Assembly: GCA_016719615.1 (NCBI GenBank)
Contig: JADJYQ010000001.1
Coordinates: 2,020,501 to 2,084,500, forward strand
Source: Saprospiraceae bacterium
Lineage (GTDB): Bacteria; Bacteroidota; Bacteroidia; Chitinophagales; Saprospiraceae
DNA length: 64,000 nucleotides
Direction of reading: 5' to 3'
Below are positions 17,733 to 28,224 of the stretch, in pieces (the stretch's first letter is position 1; each line of letters begins with the position of its first letter). The notes beneath the pieces were generated by a model that did no database searches, had not been told where the DNA came from, and saw nothing but the letters and a program-made list of their open reading frames with translations. Both the position numbers and the translations under genes were made by a program.

Positions 17733-18527
17733 ATGAAAGAAAAATCCAACATAGAACTACATGAAGCCTACCTCAACGGAAGTCTAAGGACCGAGGAATT
17801 AAATAATTTTAAATCCAGACTTAAAAGTGACCCCGGCTTTAAAAAGGAATTTGTTCAATTTTTATTAAGCCAGTCAAGTTGGTCAAACACAAAATTGGAC
17901 CAGGACAGGGACTTGATCAAGCAAGTCTATGCAGAATTACAACCCATTTCATATCAGAAACCGGATACCAAATACCTCCTCAAAAGATTCTGGTCTGACC
18001 ATCAAAAGTCAATTGCCATTGCAGCCAGCTTCTTATTATTACTCTCCATTTGTACCGTGTATTTATGGAATCCTCCGATTTCTAACGAACAAATGTTTGC
18101 TCAATTCATGGTAGAACCCGTCAGCATGGAGCGTGCCTCAGTTGTAGAAAAGCAGTTTTTTGAAAAATCGTCACAGTTCTACTATCAGGATCAGCCATTG
18201 ATTGACAGCCTGGTAGCTCAGTTAAACAAGAGTTCAGAATTTGGAATTCCCGTTTATTATCTGGCCCATGCCTATTTCAAAACCAAGCAATATGAAAAAG
18301 CCCTGGATTACTTTGAAAGATGCCTTGGCAAGCTTGACTACATCAATCAGGTACCACAATTACAGGGATCAGATATAGACATCCGCTTTAATACCTTGCT
18401 TACAAAATTTATACTTAAAAAAGACAAAGCTGTGTTACTCCAAGAAATCAATTCTATTGAAAAATCCATTGAGCCCACGCACCCACTCATGCCAAAATTG
18501 GAAAAGATCAAAAAAGAAATTCAATAA
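17733..18527 (+). CDS. Single-pass membrane protein with periplasmic TPR, probable anti-sigma partner
   Basis: The first 90 residues are charged and cytoplasmic, and start with an anti-sigma-like helical segment (ELHEAYLNGSLRTEELNNF). One membrane helix lies at about residues 93-112. The outer part holds a TPR-like pair, YYLAHAYFKTKQYEKALDYF at about residues 173-195, and a second helix hairpin further on. This plan, together with tight coupling to the sigma gene, fits an anti-sigma factor whose outer part senses a signal. That job is inferred from position and layout, not from a named domain. Confidence 0.6.
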   Translation: MKEKSNIELHEAYLNGSLRTEELNNFKSRLKSDPGFKKEFVQFLLSQSSWSNTKLDQDRDLIKQVYAELQPISYQKPDTKYLLKRFWSDHQKSIAIAASFLLLLSICTVYLWNPPISNEQMFAQFMVEPVSMERASVVEKQFFEKSSQFYYQDQPLIDSLVAQLNKSSEFGIPVYYLAHAYFKTKQYEKALDYFERCLGKLDYINQVPQLQGSDIDIRFNTLLTKFILKKDKAVLLQEINSIEKSIEPTHPLMPKLEKIKKEIQ

Positions 18528-18837
18528 ATATGGAGCAGTCCTTTATAAAATTGTAATGTCTCATTAATGGTATAAAAAGCATAAATAAAGGAAGAATTAC
18601 GAACAATTTTAAGCAAAAGTCCTCAGCAAAGTTTTAGACATCCATGGTAAATGAAAGCATGCTGTCTAGGTATTTACATTTAAGCAAACCATTAATACCC
18701 ATATTTTTAATCGGAAGGATTGAAACCCCAATTAATGCAATAAATTCGAAGATTAAATAACCAAAAATTCTTCAATAAAAACTTACAACTGGTAGTTGAT
18801 AAATTTTTTGCAAGATCTTCTTTAGATTAAAATTGAT
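18528..18837. other. Convergent intergenic region
   Basis: About 310 AT-rich bases lie between the end of the membrane TPR gene and the end of the CHAT gene. I found no clear hairpin with a T tract and no open frame. Confidence 0.35.
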
Positions 18838-21752
18838 TCACGCAAACCAAGATTTCTTCCTTTTCAAAAAGTAAATGAATGTTATGATCATTGCAGTTCC
18901 AAAGAGTATCCATAGGTATGGAAACACTTTTGGTTTTGGGGCAAATTCTGCTGCATTTCCAATGAGAATCAAACCTGCCCATTCGTCGGGATAAACTGCT
19001 TTCCCGGCTTTGAGATAGGCTCTTTTGCTTTCAGACAAGGCCACATCCTTTGGTTTCCCATTTACCAGATAATGCCGATAAAATTCAGGGATAATTTTAG
19101 AAGCCCCATTGGTTTGGATTTTCCACAAAGTGGTAATCATTGCTTTGACACCTGCATAGGCAAAACCTCTGGCGAGGCTGATGTTTCCCTCCCCTTCTTG
19201 AAGCGGACCTAAAGCCGTTTCGCAAGCAGTTAAAGTCAATAATTCCTGCCGCATCGGTATGTGGTATAATTCTTTTAAATAAAGAAATTGAGAAGTATCC
19301 GGCTGAATGGATGTTTGATTAAAAGCTATAAAACTTTGATCGGGATCTGGAGATTCGAAACCATGTGTAGCAATGTGCATAAATGCGTGGGTTTTCGTAA
19401 CCCGGATAAAATTTTCCTTAGAACTAAGTTTTACGAGATGAGATGAAGGGATTTGCATTTGAATTTTATGAATCTCTTCCTTTTGATAATTCATATATGG
19501 AAGTAATGCTGAAGATTTATGAAAATCAGGAGCAAACAAGGCCAAACTCGAATTCAAAGAAGGCTTATCGTCACCTTTTTTCATTTCCTCCAGCAGACTC
19601 GCAGAAAAGCAATAACTAATGGCATGCTGCTGAACGAGAAATTGTTCATTTTTAACGAGATCCGGAATGTGAAGCTGATCAGGTTCCCATTGACACAACA
19701 AAGCATCGAACGAAAGGTCATTCAGGGAACCATCCGGAATAATGACCAGGCGTTGATTCAATCGGATGCGATTTTTAATCCTCCCAACCAGTAGTTGGTA
19801 AAGCTCAAAGGATTGTTTACAAAACGAGCTTTGTTTGGCATCTGAAATTCTTCCTGTACTATCTACCGGATTCATATGAGCTCTGAATTCAGAAACCCGG
19901 TTGAACAATTCGCGTTTCGCGATATGTACAGTGTCCAGTAAAAATGTATCTTTTTGAATGGCCAAAATGAGGAGCAAAGAATCATGAATAAAATACTCAA
20001 GCATCGTTTGATCGGCTTCCAATATTGAGTCCTGCACTTGTTTTGGATGATTGCGAATGCCCTGATATTTTAATGCAAAATAAGCGGGTGCTTCTTTTTG
20101 GAGCCGATCGAAGAAATCATGTTGTTTCGATGAAATTTCAGCTTCCAAATCCTTATTATTGATTGCATCCAATTGCAATTTGGAGATTTCATTCTGAAGC
20201 TTCTGCAAATGCTCAGTTAGCAATGCCCCGGCATTGTTCAATCTTGAGGCTTCCAATAGAGAGAAGGCTTTGCTGTGTTCGATAAAGTGAAAGACTTTGT
20301 CCTTGAATTCAGGATTACCATTTTGATAATATAAGCTAGCCATATCAATAACTGCATCAGGGATCCAGAGACGAGATTTTTGAGCAAGTTTAACTTTAGA
20401 TAAATCATTAATTAGATTTCCTCTCATGTGATTCAATAATTTCGCAAGGCTGTCATAAGATGCTTGGGATAAAATATCTGATCCAATCTTTTTTGAACTC
20501 ATCGCAAGTTTTAGACGGCCAAAACTTCCCAAAAACAAAAGATTAAACTCGTAATTACTTTTCAATTGTTGAATAGGAGGAAATACTATAGTAGTATCCC
20601 CATTTAAACTCCTAAGTAGCAATGTATAATAATAATTCGCACTATCAAGTGCATTCAACCGATAGTAAGATGACCCAATATTTAAGTAAGAATATTTCAA
20701 CTGCTCAGGATTATAAATTCCTTCAGCATTCTTATTTAAATTAATTGCTCTTAAATATGCAGATTTAGCCTCACTAAATCTATTGCCTATATACAAAATT
20801 GTTGCTACATTATTTAACGAGCTGATATAAGTACTATAATCGTTCGCACCAAAATAATATTCACTTGCCTTCTTATAAGAAATCATTGCTGAATCCAATA
20901 GAATACAATGCGATGAATAATTAGACTTCTGTTTAGACAAGGCAAATTCCAAATAAGCATTTCCCATAGTCAAATAAAGGCCGGCAACCCGGAACAAGGT
21001 ATCTTCAGGATTAGAAACGTTTCTTACAAGTTTGAATCCATTTTGACAGTATATTATAGCTTCATCATATCTATTTTGTATTAGGCAACTGTTAGCCCAT
21101 TGAATATACAAATCGTAAATTTGCTTTTTAGTTCTTAACACAAATTCAGGGTCAAATGCCTGAGAATTGGATATGGCATTTAAAAAAGTATGCTCAGCAT
21201 TTAAGAAATTCTGATGTGCCTGATTCCATTCTCCTAGTATTGTATAACTTTCTCCTAACCGAATATGTACAAATACCAATGGAAAAATAGGATATATACT
21301 TTTATAAGCTATTACAGAATCATAATATTTTATTGCATTTATATGTTCACCTTCAAGCGAATAGGAGTATCCTATATTAGCAAGTGCCCTGACTCCCAAA
21401 ATAGTGGTAGTTTTGTTGGTATGACTTGACTCCAATTTTATAGATGCTAGAAAATAATTCCTAGCCCAATCTCCATAGATAAATAAATATTTTGAACCTA
21501 ATTTATATAATTCATCACAAAGTTTTACACTGCTAGTGTCAAATAAAATTTGTGATTTCAAAATATTAATTGCCAATTTTTGACTAAGGGAATCATTGCT
21601 ATCAACATTCTTTATTGAATCATATTGAAACAGTAACGAAGAAATTGAAAGATATTTTGATTGATCCCCGTATTCTTAATATCACTATTTTTATAGCATC
21701 TTAGAGATGTAATTAATAAAAAGCTAAAAATAATTACATATTTTAAGTTCAT
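18838..21752 (-). CDS. Extracytoplasmic TPR-CHAT protease, frameshifted near its N-terminus
   Basis: The open frame from 21576 gives 912 residues: a long array of tetratricopeptide units (about residues 10-420), a helical linker, and a C-terminal CHAT domain with the caspase-like dyad His738 (HIATHGFES) and Cys785 (LTACETALG). A membrane helix follows at about 886-904 and a KRKK tail. The frame lacks an ATG and a signal. An ATG at 21752 starts another frame with a lipoprotein-like signal (FSFLLITSLRC) that joins the TPR frame if one G is added to the G run at 21666-21669, so the full gene is 18838-21752. The signal, outer TPR/CHAT and basic tail suggest a periplasmic protease anchored in the inner membrane. 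It is the last gene after two subtilases on the same strand, only 31 bases downstream of the second. Confidence 0.88.
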
Positions 21753-21783
21753 TATAAAACTTTAATATTCAATTACTCATATA

Positions 21784-23235
21784 TTAATCACAAATTTTGG
21801 AAACCACATTGGAAACCTCAAGTTTATGATATTCAATTCCAGGTCTTAAAATACTGGTCCTAGGAGATGTCATTTCTATAAGCCTTATTTTAACTTCACC
21901 AGCATCAATGTAAGGATGCACCACACGAATTAATGCTACGATTCTGGAAATGTAAGGTGCTGCAAAAGAAGTTCCTGAAAGCCGGGCATATCCTGTAGGT
22001 AATACTCCACTAGATGTTGCCTGCAAATATTTTGGATATGGTGTTATCACCATTTCGCCAGGTGCAAATAATGAAATGTAATTAGAAGATATATCAGCAT
22101 AATTTGAAAATTCTGAAAGATCATTTACCCCGGAATCCTTATGAGAACCCACAGATACAACGTTCATATGATCTCTTGCCAGACAAGCAGGATAAAACTT
22201 ATCAAAAGAATTAATTTCTATGCTATCATTTCCTGCGCCAGCAACTACAATGACGCCTCCCGGATATCTATTGTTACAATCAGTGAAATAATCGTTAAAA
22301 GCTTTAATGATTGCTGCTTCCATATCCATGTACAGTGGCTCAGTTAGATAACGAAATCCCCAACTTATGTTTATAACTCGCGGCTCCTGCTCCAATGCAT
22401 AATATAATCCACATAGGGCATCGTACAAATTGCCTGTTTTATTCTGCCCCTGCATAACATCTACATTTACAAAACTCAGTGGTAGAGGCATGTTAAAATT
22501 AGGTTTAGAAGCACCAACCAATACTCCGTTAACTGCTGTGCCATGGCCATTAGAATCCATAGGCTCAGATACGCCTCTTACTAAATGATATTCCAAGCCA
22601 AGAGGGTAATTACTTTCCAGACAACGATCCCACAAATTATATCCATGCCACCCTTTCGTATGCAACTTATTTTTGCTAACATTAGTATTTGGATCTACCC
22701 CTGAATCAACTATTGCGACTCTAATAATAGGTGAATTTTCGGAAAGGCAATTGATGTCCAAATTGCTGTTGGATATCAATGTATCTTTTTCATTTGCATC
22801 AGTTGGTAGCTCATGTGAAAATAAAATATTTGCCATCAATGCTTCGTTAAGTCCAACTCCATCAATCTTTGGAGCATTGGCTACTGCAACGCCAACATCA
22901 ATTCCCTCAACAGAAGGATTTCCCCAAAGTTCAAACTGACTGCAAGGACAAGAGTCTTTTCGCTCAAAACATAATCCTTTTAAATAATATCGTATCTCAT
23001 TTGCATTTTGTACACGGGTATTCAAAATTAACTCATTACAGCGTACAAGCAATTTAATGCCATCTGTAATAGAATCATTCTTCAAATGAAGAGTATCTAC
23101 TCCATTACATACTTTGCCAGAAAGAAGCTTGCTTTCACATGGTTTTGGAGTGTCACAACTCCAATATCCAATCATAAAAACAAGTGTTGTAACAACAATT
23201 AAATAGCGATTCAAATTTTTTAATTTAGTGTTCAT
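21784..23235 (-). CDS. Subtilisin-like (S8) serine peptidase, lipoprotein, second of a pair
   Basis: From the ATG at 23235 the product has 483 residues. It begins with a lipoprotein signal ending in IGYWSC (residue 27). The S8 domain carries the full set: Asp177 (VAIVDSG), His231 (NGHGTAVNG), oxyanion Asn336 (VVAGAGND) and Ser423 (LSGTSFAAPY). Between signal and protease lies a cysteine-bearing segment with CFERKDSCPCSQFELW and EGIDVGVAVANAPK, shared with the upstream paralogue and of unknown function. The start at 23301 would overlap the upstream gene and add 22 residues before the signal, so I reject it. Genes before and behind are on the same strand with gaps of about 30 bases. Confidence 0.9.
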   Translation of the reverse strand: MNTKLKNLNRYLIVVTTLVFMIGYWSCDTPKPCESKLLSGKVCNGVDTLHLKNDSITDGIKLLVRCNELILNTRVQNANEIRYYLKGLCFERKDSCPCSQFELWGNPSVEGIDVGVAVANAPKIDGVGLNEALMANILFSHELPTDANEKDTLISNSNLDINCLSENSPIIRVAIVDSGVDPNTNVSKNKLHTKGWHGYNLWDRCLESNYPLGLEYHLVRGVSEPMDSNGHGTAVNGVLVGASKPNFNMPLPLSFVNVDVMQGQNKTGNLYDALCGLYYALEQEPRVINISWGFRYLTEPLYMDMEAAIIKAFNDYFTDCNNRYPGGVIVVAGAGNDSIEINSFDKFYPACLARDHMNVVSVGSHKDSGVNDLSEFSNYADISSNYISLFAPGEMVITPYPKYLQATSSGVLPTGYARLSGTSFAAPYISRIVALIRVVHPYIDAGEVKIRLIEMTSPRTSILRPGIEYHKLEVSNVVSKICD

Positions 23236-23267
23236 AAATATTTTTTTAAAAATTAATTTAAATTCGC

Positions 23268-24773
23268 CTACTCTTCTATATTGCAAATATTTTGGATACA
23301 TTTCATATCGATAATTTTAAGTTTTTTTCCTGGAATAATTCCTGTATTTAATCTTGCCTCCTGAGCAATAAAGCTTCTTAATCCGGGCCCATTTAGGTTC
23401 CTTTCTTTGATTGAAATGATACCTGCTATACGGGATATCAAGGGTGCAGCGAAAGACGTACCTGAATTATATATGTAATTTCGTCCAATATTTTCAGTAC
23501 TTAAATTATTACTCTCCGGATTTAAAATTCCGAATTTTACAATTTTAATATTTTGACCATATGTATAAACAAAGTTTTTTGTTGATCCAGTTTGATAGTT
23601 TGAAAAAGTACTGATTTCAAAATTACCATTTTTTTCTACAACAGCACCAACAGCCAAAACATTTGAACAAAATGTCGATGCACTTGCCGGATAAAATTTT
23701 TGCCGCTTAGTCAATTCCATGCCATCATTGCCAGCTGCTGTTACAAATAGAATGTCTTTATTTTGATAAAAAATATCTTTAAATGCCTGCATTAAACCTA
23801 AATCAATTCTTGGGTGAGATGAATTTCTAAAATATTTGAATCCCCAAGAAATATTCACTATTTTTGGTGACTGCTTACAAGCATAATTTATCCCACACAA
23901 AGCATCGAATAAGTTTCCAATTTTACTTGTACCGGTAGTTGATTTAATATTTAAAAATTTAAAACGAATATCTGTCTGAATATTCGGTTCGGACAAACCT
24001 GCTGCAACAAAATTAACTCCCGTACCATGGCCATTTAAATCAGCTGAACTATTATTAAATTCATTTTCTACAAACCTGAGTCCTAAAGGATTGTTGGCAC
24101 GAAATGTGTTGGGAGATATATCACAATGATTTCCGGTTAAATGAAAAGGCTGCCATTGGTCATTGGGAATCCCATCGCGATCTTGATTTCTAATAGTTGA
24201 ATCAATCCCTGTATCCACGATCGCAATGAATACTTCCTTTTGCAAGAATTTACATTCAATAAAACTATCAACATGTTTGTAATTGCCATTAATAACACCA
24301 TCATTCAAATCCGGAATTTTCGAAACAATGTTGGGAAACAAATGGCAATCTGTAGCTTCTAATTTAGGTGCCCTGGCTATGGCAACGCCTACATCGTTTC
24401 CTTCAGTAGTAAAATTCTCCCATAACTCAAAAGCTGGTTCACATGGACAAACATAAATTTGCTCAAAGCACTGACTGTTCAGATAATTTCGAACCAAATC
24501 ATTAAATGATTTATTGGAGGTAGGATTAAAAATTACCTGATTGCATTTTATAGGCAGTTTATATTCATTATTAGGCAGGCCTGGAACAAGCAATGTGATC
24601 GAATCTATTCTTCCACAATTTACTCTTACAGAACTTTGATTCAAACATGGCCCTATTTGCTGGTTTTCAATTATCCTTGGATGGCAGCACGAATTATACA
24701 CCAAAAAAACTGTAAATATTAATAATAATAATATTTGACCGGGACTTCCCAATTCTTTTTTTAGATTAGCCAT
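23268..24773 (-). CDS. Subtilisin-like (S8) serine peptidase, lipoprotein, first of a pair
   Basis: The 501-residue product has an N-terminal hydrophobic signal ending in VYNSC (residue 29). The catalytic set is complete: Asp187 (IAIVDTGID), His249 (LNGHGTGVN), Asn349 (TAAGND) and Ser440 (NSGTSFAAPL). The pre-domain segment repeats the pattern of the next gene (CFEQIYVCPCEPAFELW, EGNDVGVAIARAPK). The two are clearly tandem paralogues, and about a third of residues look shared on reading them side by side. As lipoproteins they probably act at the periplasmic or outer face of a membrane. It is the first gene of the subtilase-subtilase-CHAT series. Confidence 0.9.
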   Translation of the reverse strand: MANLKKELGSPGQILLLLIFTVFLVYNSCCHPRIIENQQIGPCLNQSSVRVNCGRIDSITLLVPGLPNNEYKLPIKCNQVIFNPTSNKSFNDLVRNYLNSQCFEQIYVCPCEPAFELWENFTTEGNDVGVAIARAPKLEATDCHLFPNIVSKIPDLNDGVINGNYKHVDSFIECKFLQKEVFIAIVDTGIDSTIRNQDRDGIPNDQWQPFHLTGNHCDISPNTFRANNPLGLRFVENEFNNSSADLNGHGTGVNFVAAGLSEPNIQTDIRFKFLNIKSTTGTSKIGNLFDALCGINYACKQSPKIVNISWGFKYFRNSSHPRIDLGLMQAFKDIFYQNKDILFVTAAGNDGMELTKRQKFYPASASTFCSNVLAVGAVVEKNGNFEISTFSNYQTGSTKNFVYTYGQNIKIVKFGILNPESNNLSTENIGRNYIYNSGTSFAAPLISRIAGIISIKERNLNGPGLRSFIAQEARLNTGIIPGKKLKIIDMKCIQNICNIEE

Positions 24774-25147
24774 AACACAAAGTTTAAAGGTTAGTATTGT
24801 TTGTATTGTGTAAATCTAACTGAAATGTTAAGAGCTTTTTAGAATTATTTTGAAAATAATTCTAAAATCGAGGGTTTATATGGCTAAAACGGGTATTCTC
24901 AATACTAAAAATGCCTTATTGGAAAATAGTTTTGACCTGGCCTGAATTCATACGATTAGGCCAGCTTGCGCAGAACAGGTCAGTATATAGGTATCTAAAT
25001 CTTACATATTACAACTTAATTGTCCATAAGCCTCATATTGATGAGTACAATAAGTGAACTACCTGAAGTTGAGCGACTCGCAGGCGGAATTCATTGAAAA
25101 TTTCAAAATTCAAAAATGAGTTAAACTAAATGTGACTTAATTTGCCC
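24774..25147. other. Intergenic stretch without a gene
   Basis: About 370 bases lie between the start of the subtilase operon and the corrected end of the TonB-type receptor gene. It must contain the operon promoter. I see no open frame or convincing repeat. Confidence 0.35.
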
Positions 25148-27605
25148 TTAATTTCCGCTTCCAACTCTTCCGGCTTCAGATTCCATACCCGTATTTCTTC
25201 TCCGGGATTTGACATTTTCATTTCCAAAACGGTAACTTAAATTGACCGTAAGTCTTCTGGAATCCCAGTTGCCTCCACCTGTAGAAACCAAGCCATCAAA
25301 ACTACTTTCACCAGACCAGCCGGATTGGTAAAAAATATCATTTCCGCTGATTTTGAAACTAAGTCTTTCATTAAAGAATTTTTCTGGAGTCCGATATCAA
25401 GACTCCAACTCGTTTCGTATAAAAATACGCCGCCCCATATTCCGGGACCTGAAAAATAACCTGAAATCTCTGCTTTCCATCCTAGTGGCAATTGAAAACT
25501 ATGCTGTTGATATAGGTTATAAGTAAATGCTTTAAGGTCCACAACTGCCCCATCGCCATAATCAGCCAGGTTGTGAATATGCGATGCTCCAAAATTAAAA
25601 TAGGCCTCCCATTTCTTATTAATCTCAAAAGGCAGACTCGCACTAAAATTAAAAGTGCGTCGCTCTGCAAGGTTGTCCCAATTGATAAAACTTGCACGGG
25701 GATCGCTATCGTCCGGGCCAATCAATCTGGTAATTTGATCTGTGGTATTACTGTATCCTAATTTAAAATTATACTTGTAAAAAAGCGTATACGACAATTC
25801 AAGATTATTGACGATTTCAGGATCTAAAAATGGATTTCCTTTCTCAAATGACAATTGACTCAATTGATTCACGAAAGGATTCAATACCTGATAATCCGGA
25901 CGGTTGATCCGTCTGCCATAATTTAATTGAAAACTTTGATCCGGTTTATAATTCCAGGTGAGTCCAGCACTTGGAAACAGGCTCAGATAACTTAAATCTA
26001 CAGGTGGCTCCTGCAATTCCGGCAAATAGGCTTGCAGATCACCTGTAATATCCGATTGTTCAGCTCTTAAGCCAATAGCATATTTCCAATCCTTATTAAA
26101 GGAACCATTTAAGGATAGGTAACTTGCATATACTTTTTCATCGTAATCAAAAATATTCGATCTTCTGTCATTTATAGGCCCTACTCTTCCCAAGGTCTCA
26201 TACACATGAAATACATTATGTGAATTTACGTGACTGTATTTCAATCCAGTTCCCAGTTTAGCACCCCAAAGACTTTGTTCATAGTCAAGTTTGAAGGTCC
26301 AGATATCTATTTCGGAAGGAGTGTCAAAGCTGTTATCTGAAGAAGACAACAAGAGTTCTTTTTTTGCATCATAATAATTATTGGTTTGATCTCTTAAATT
26401 TTCATTGTCGAACATACCGTAATCTAAGTCAATGTTTAAACTTCTCTTCTGACCAGCTTCATATTTATAATTGATGTTGTATGTTTGATTGTTTCGAGGT
26501 GCACTGACCTTTGTGTTAGCTGCTAAAACGCTGTCAATAATCTCAGGCTGACTTGCCTTTGCGATGTGAATTTCATTATAACCCGGATGATCTCCATTCG
26601 ACAAGTTTCCACTGGCAAGTATTCCGATCGTGTGATTTTTAGATAAAAAATAATCTGTTCCTACTCTAAAATTTAAAGAATTGCGGTCGACTTTTGAATC
26701 AAGTGTTTCTTCAAGATATAAATCGTTCTGGAAACTTTCAAAGGAAATGTAATTATACCCTTTCCATTTCGTCAGACTGGTATTTCCAAATACATTCCAC
26801 TTATGATCCCTGTAATTGGCGTTACCTGAAAGTGTAACTTTGGGATACCGGCCTTGTATATAAGTCAATCCCGCAGTACCGTTGGTTCCAAAATTTTGTC
26901 TCTTTTCAATCGGATATCGATGATCCCCGCATTGCCTTGTGCTTCGTATTTAGCACCAGGATTACTGATGATTTCAATGCGGTCTATTTGCTCCGCTTGT
27001 AAACTTTGCAAATAATTGGACAATTCCTGACCACCCAATGGTAGTCTTTTTCCATCTACATATACCAAAACTCCCGATCTCCCCAACAAGCTGATATTGT
27101 CATTATTGTCTACATTAACACCGGGTGCTTTTCTGAGTAAAGTCATCCCATCGTTGCCAATGCTATTGATGGTGCCCTCCACATTAAAGATGGTCCGGTC
27201 CGGTTTGACTTCCAGGATGGTTCTCCTGGCACTTACGACCGCTTCACTTAATTGGGTGCTTTTAGCAAACATTACGAGTTGCCCCAGATTGAGCTCTTGT
27301 TGATTTTCAAGTTTTATACCCGTTTTCTGTACTTCCTCAAAACCCACATAGGATCCCCTGATAAAATATTGGCCCGATGGAATTTCGTTAAAATGAAACC
27401 TGCCTTGCTCGTCTGAAAGCTCAGCCTTTACCAGTACGCTGTCTTTGCTTTGAAACAAAAACATATTGGCAAAAGCAATAGAAATACCCTGATCGTCAGC
27501 CACCTGGCCTTTGATAAATGCCTTTTGTGCGTAAACCCCTTGAAGGTTCGTCAATAACATAACCAGGCCTAAAATGCTTAATTTCATGGAAAGAAAGTTT
27601 AACAT
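25148..27605 (-). CDS. TonB-dependent-receptor-like outer-membrane barrel, with two frameshifts
   Basis: The first frame (27605-26865) has a signal peptide (ending GVYAQ), a carboxypeptidase-regulatory-like domain (about residues 28-110) and a plug domain (about 115-235) with LLRKAPGVNVDNNDNISLLG and RIEIISNPGAKYEAQGNAG. It ends wrongly after IDIRLKRDK. The next frame (26868-25237) continues the barrel from TYIQGRYPKVTLSGNANYRD. One A added at about 26890 joins them (KRDKNFGTNGTAGLTYIQGR). A second missing A, at about 25378-25382, hides the true end: the other frame gives LSFKISGNDIFYQSG, then NWDSRRLTVNLSYRFGN, and stops at 25148. Whole length is about 815 residues, normal for the OMP_b-brl_3 group, whose cargo varies. 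ATG at 27587 is an alternative start. Confidence 0.85.
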
Positions 27606-27724
27606 AATGATTGCTTTTTACCGTTCGGCGGACAAGGTAAAATGTTTTCTACGAAATCTATCGTACTTGTATGATTTTAACTTGAATTTAAGATAAACCC
27701 AATTATAAATCCGACGAATATGGC

Positions 27725-28102
27725 TTATTCCTCTTCGCTTGGAGCGCCTGATTTCCCTTCGTATTTCTTAAACAAGGCCTCTACTTTATAGACCTCATCG
27801 ATGGTATCATCCAAATAAAATCTAAGCTCCGGCATGACCCGGATCTGTTTTTTAATTTTCTGGTGCAGGGAGAGTTTTAGGCGGTTATAGTTTTCTTCCA
27901 TATAACCAATGACGGCCTCCTTTTTGGGTGTGTTAAAAATACTCAAATAAACTTTGGCCAAAGCCAGATCGGGGCTCATCATCACCTGAGTAACGGTCAC
28001 CAGGGTTTGCGCCCCATAAATATAACGACCCTCGGCCGTTAAAACCATACTAAATTGCCTGCGAATGAGCTCAGCAACCTGCTTTTGTCGAATGCTTTCC
28101 AT
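27725..28102 (-). CDS. rbfA: Ribosome-binding factor A
   Basis: RbfA binds the 30S subunit and helps 16S rRNA maturation. The 125-residue product has the single-KH-like fold of the family, with MESIRQKQVAELIRRQFSMVL, then LALAKVYLSIF and RVMPELRFYLDDTIDEV in order. Length is typical. It is transcribed away from recG, and both promoters must lie within the 122 bases between them. Confidence 0.93.
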   Translation of the reverse strand: MESIRQKQVAELIRRQFSMVLTAEGRYIYGAQTLVTVTQVMMSPDLALAKVYLSIFNTPKKEAVIGYMEENYNRLKLSLHQKIKKQIRVMPELRFYLDDTIDEVYKVEALFKKYEGKSGAPSEEE

Positions 28103-28224
28103 GTCTGATCTATAGCCAACAAAACTATTTGCAAAACGTTTAATGACGCTTAAATGTAGGTAAAAGACTTGGAATGCTTAAACTTCAGCATTTGCTTGTT
28201 TATTTTGCAGTTTAGCAATAAAGC

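Noticed and set aside
23236..23301. A longer N-terminus for the second subtilase
   Set aside because: It would overlap the first subtilase and put 22 charged residues before the lipoprotein signal.
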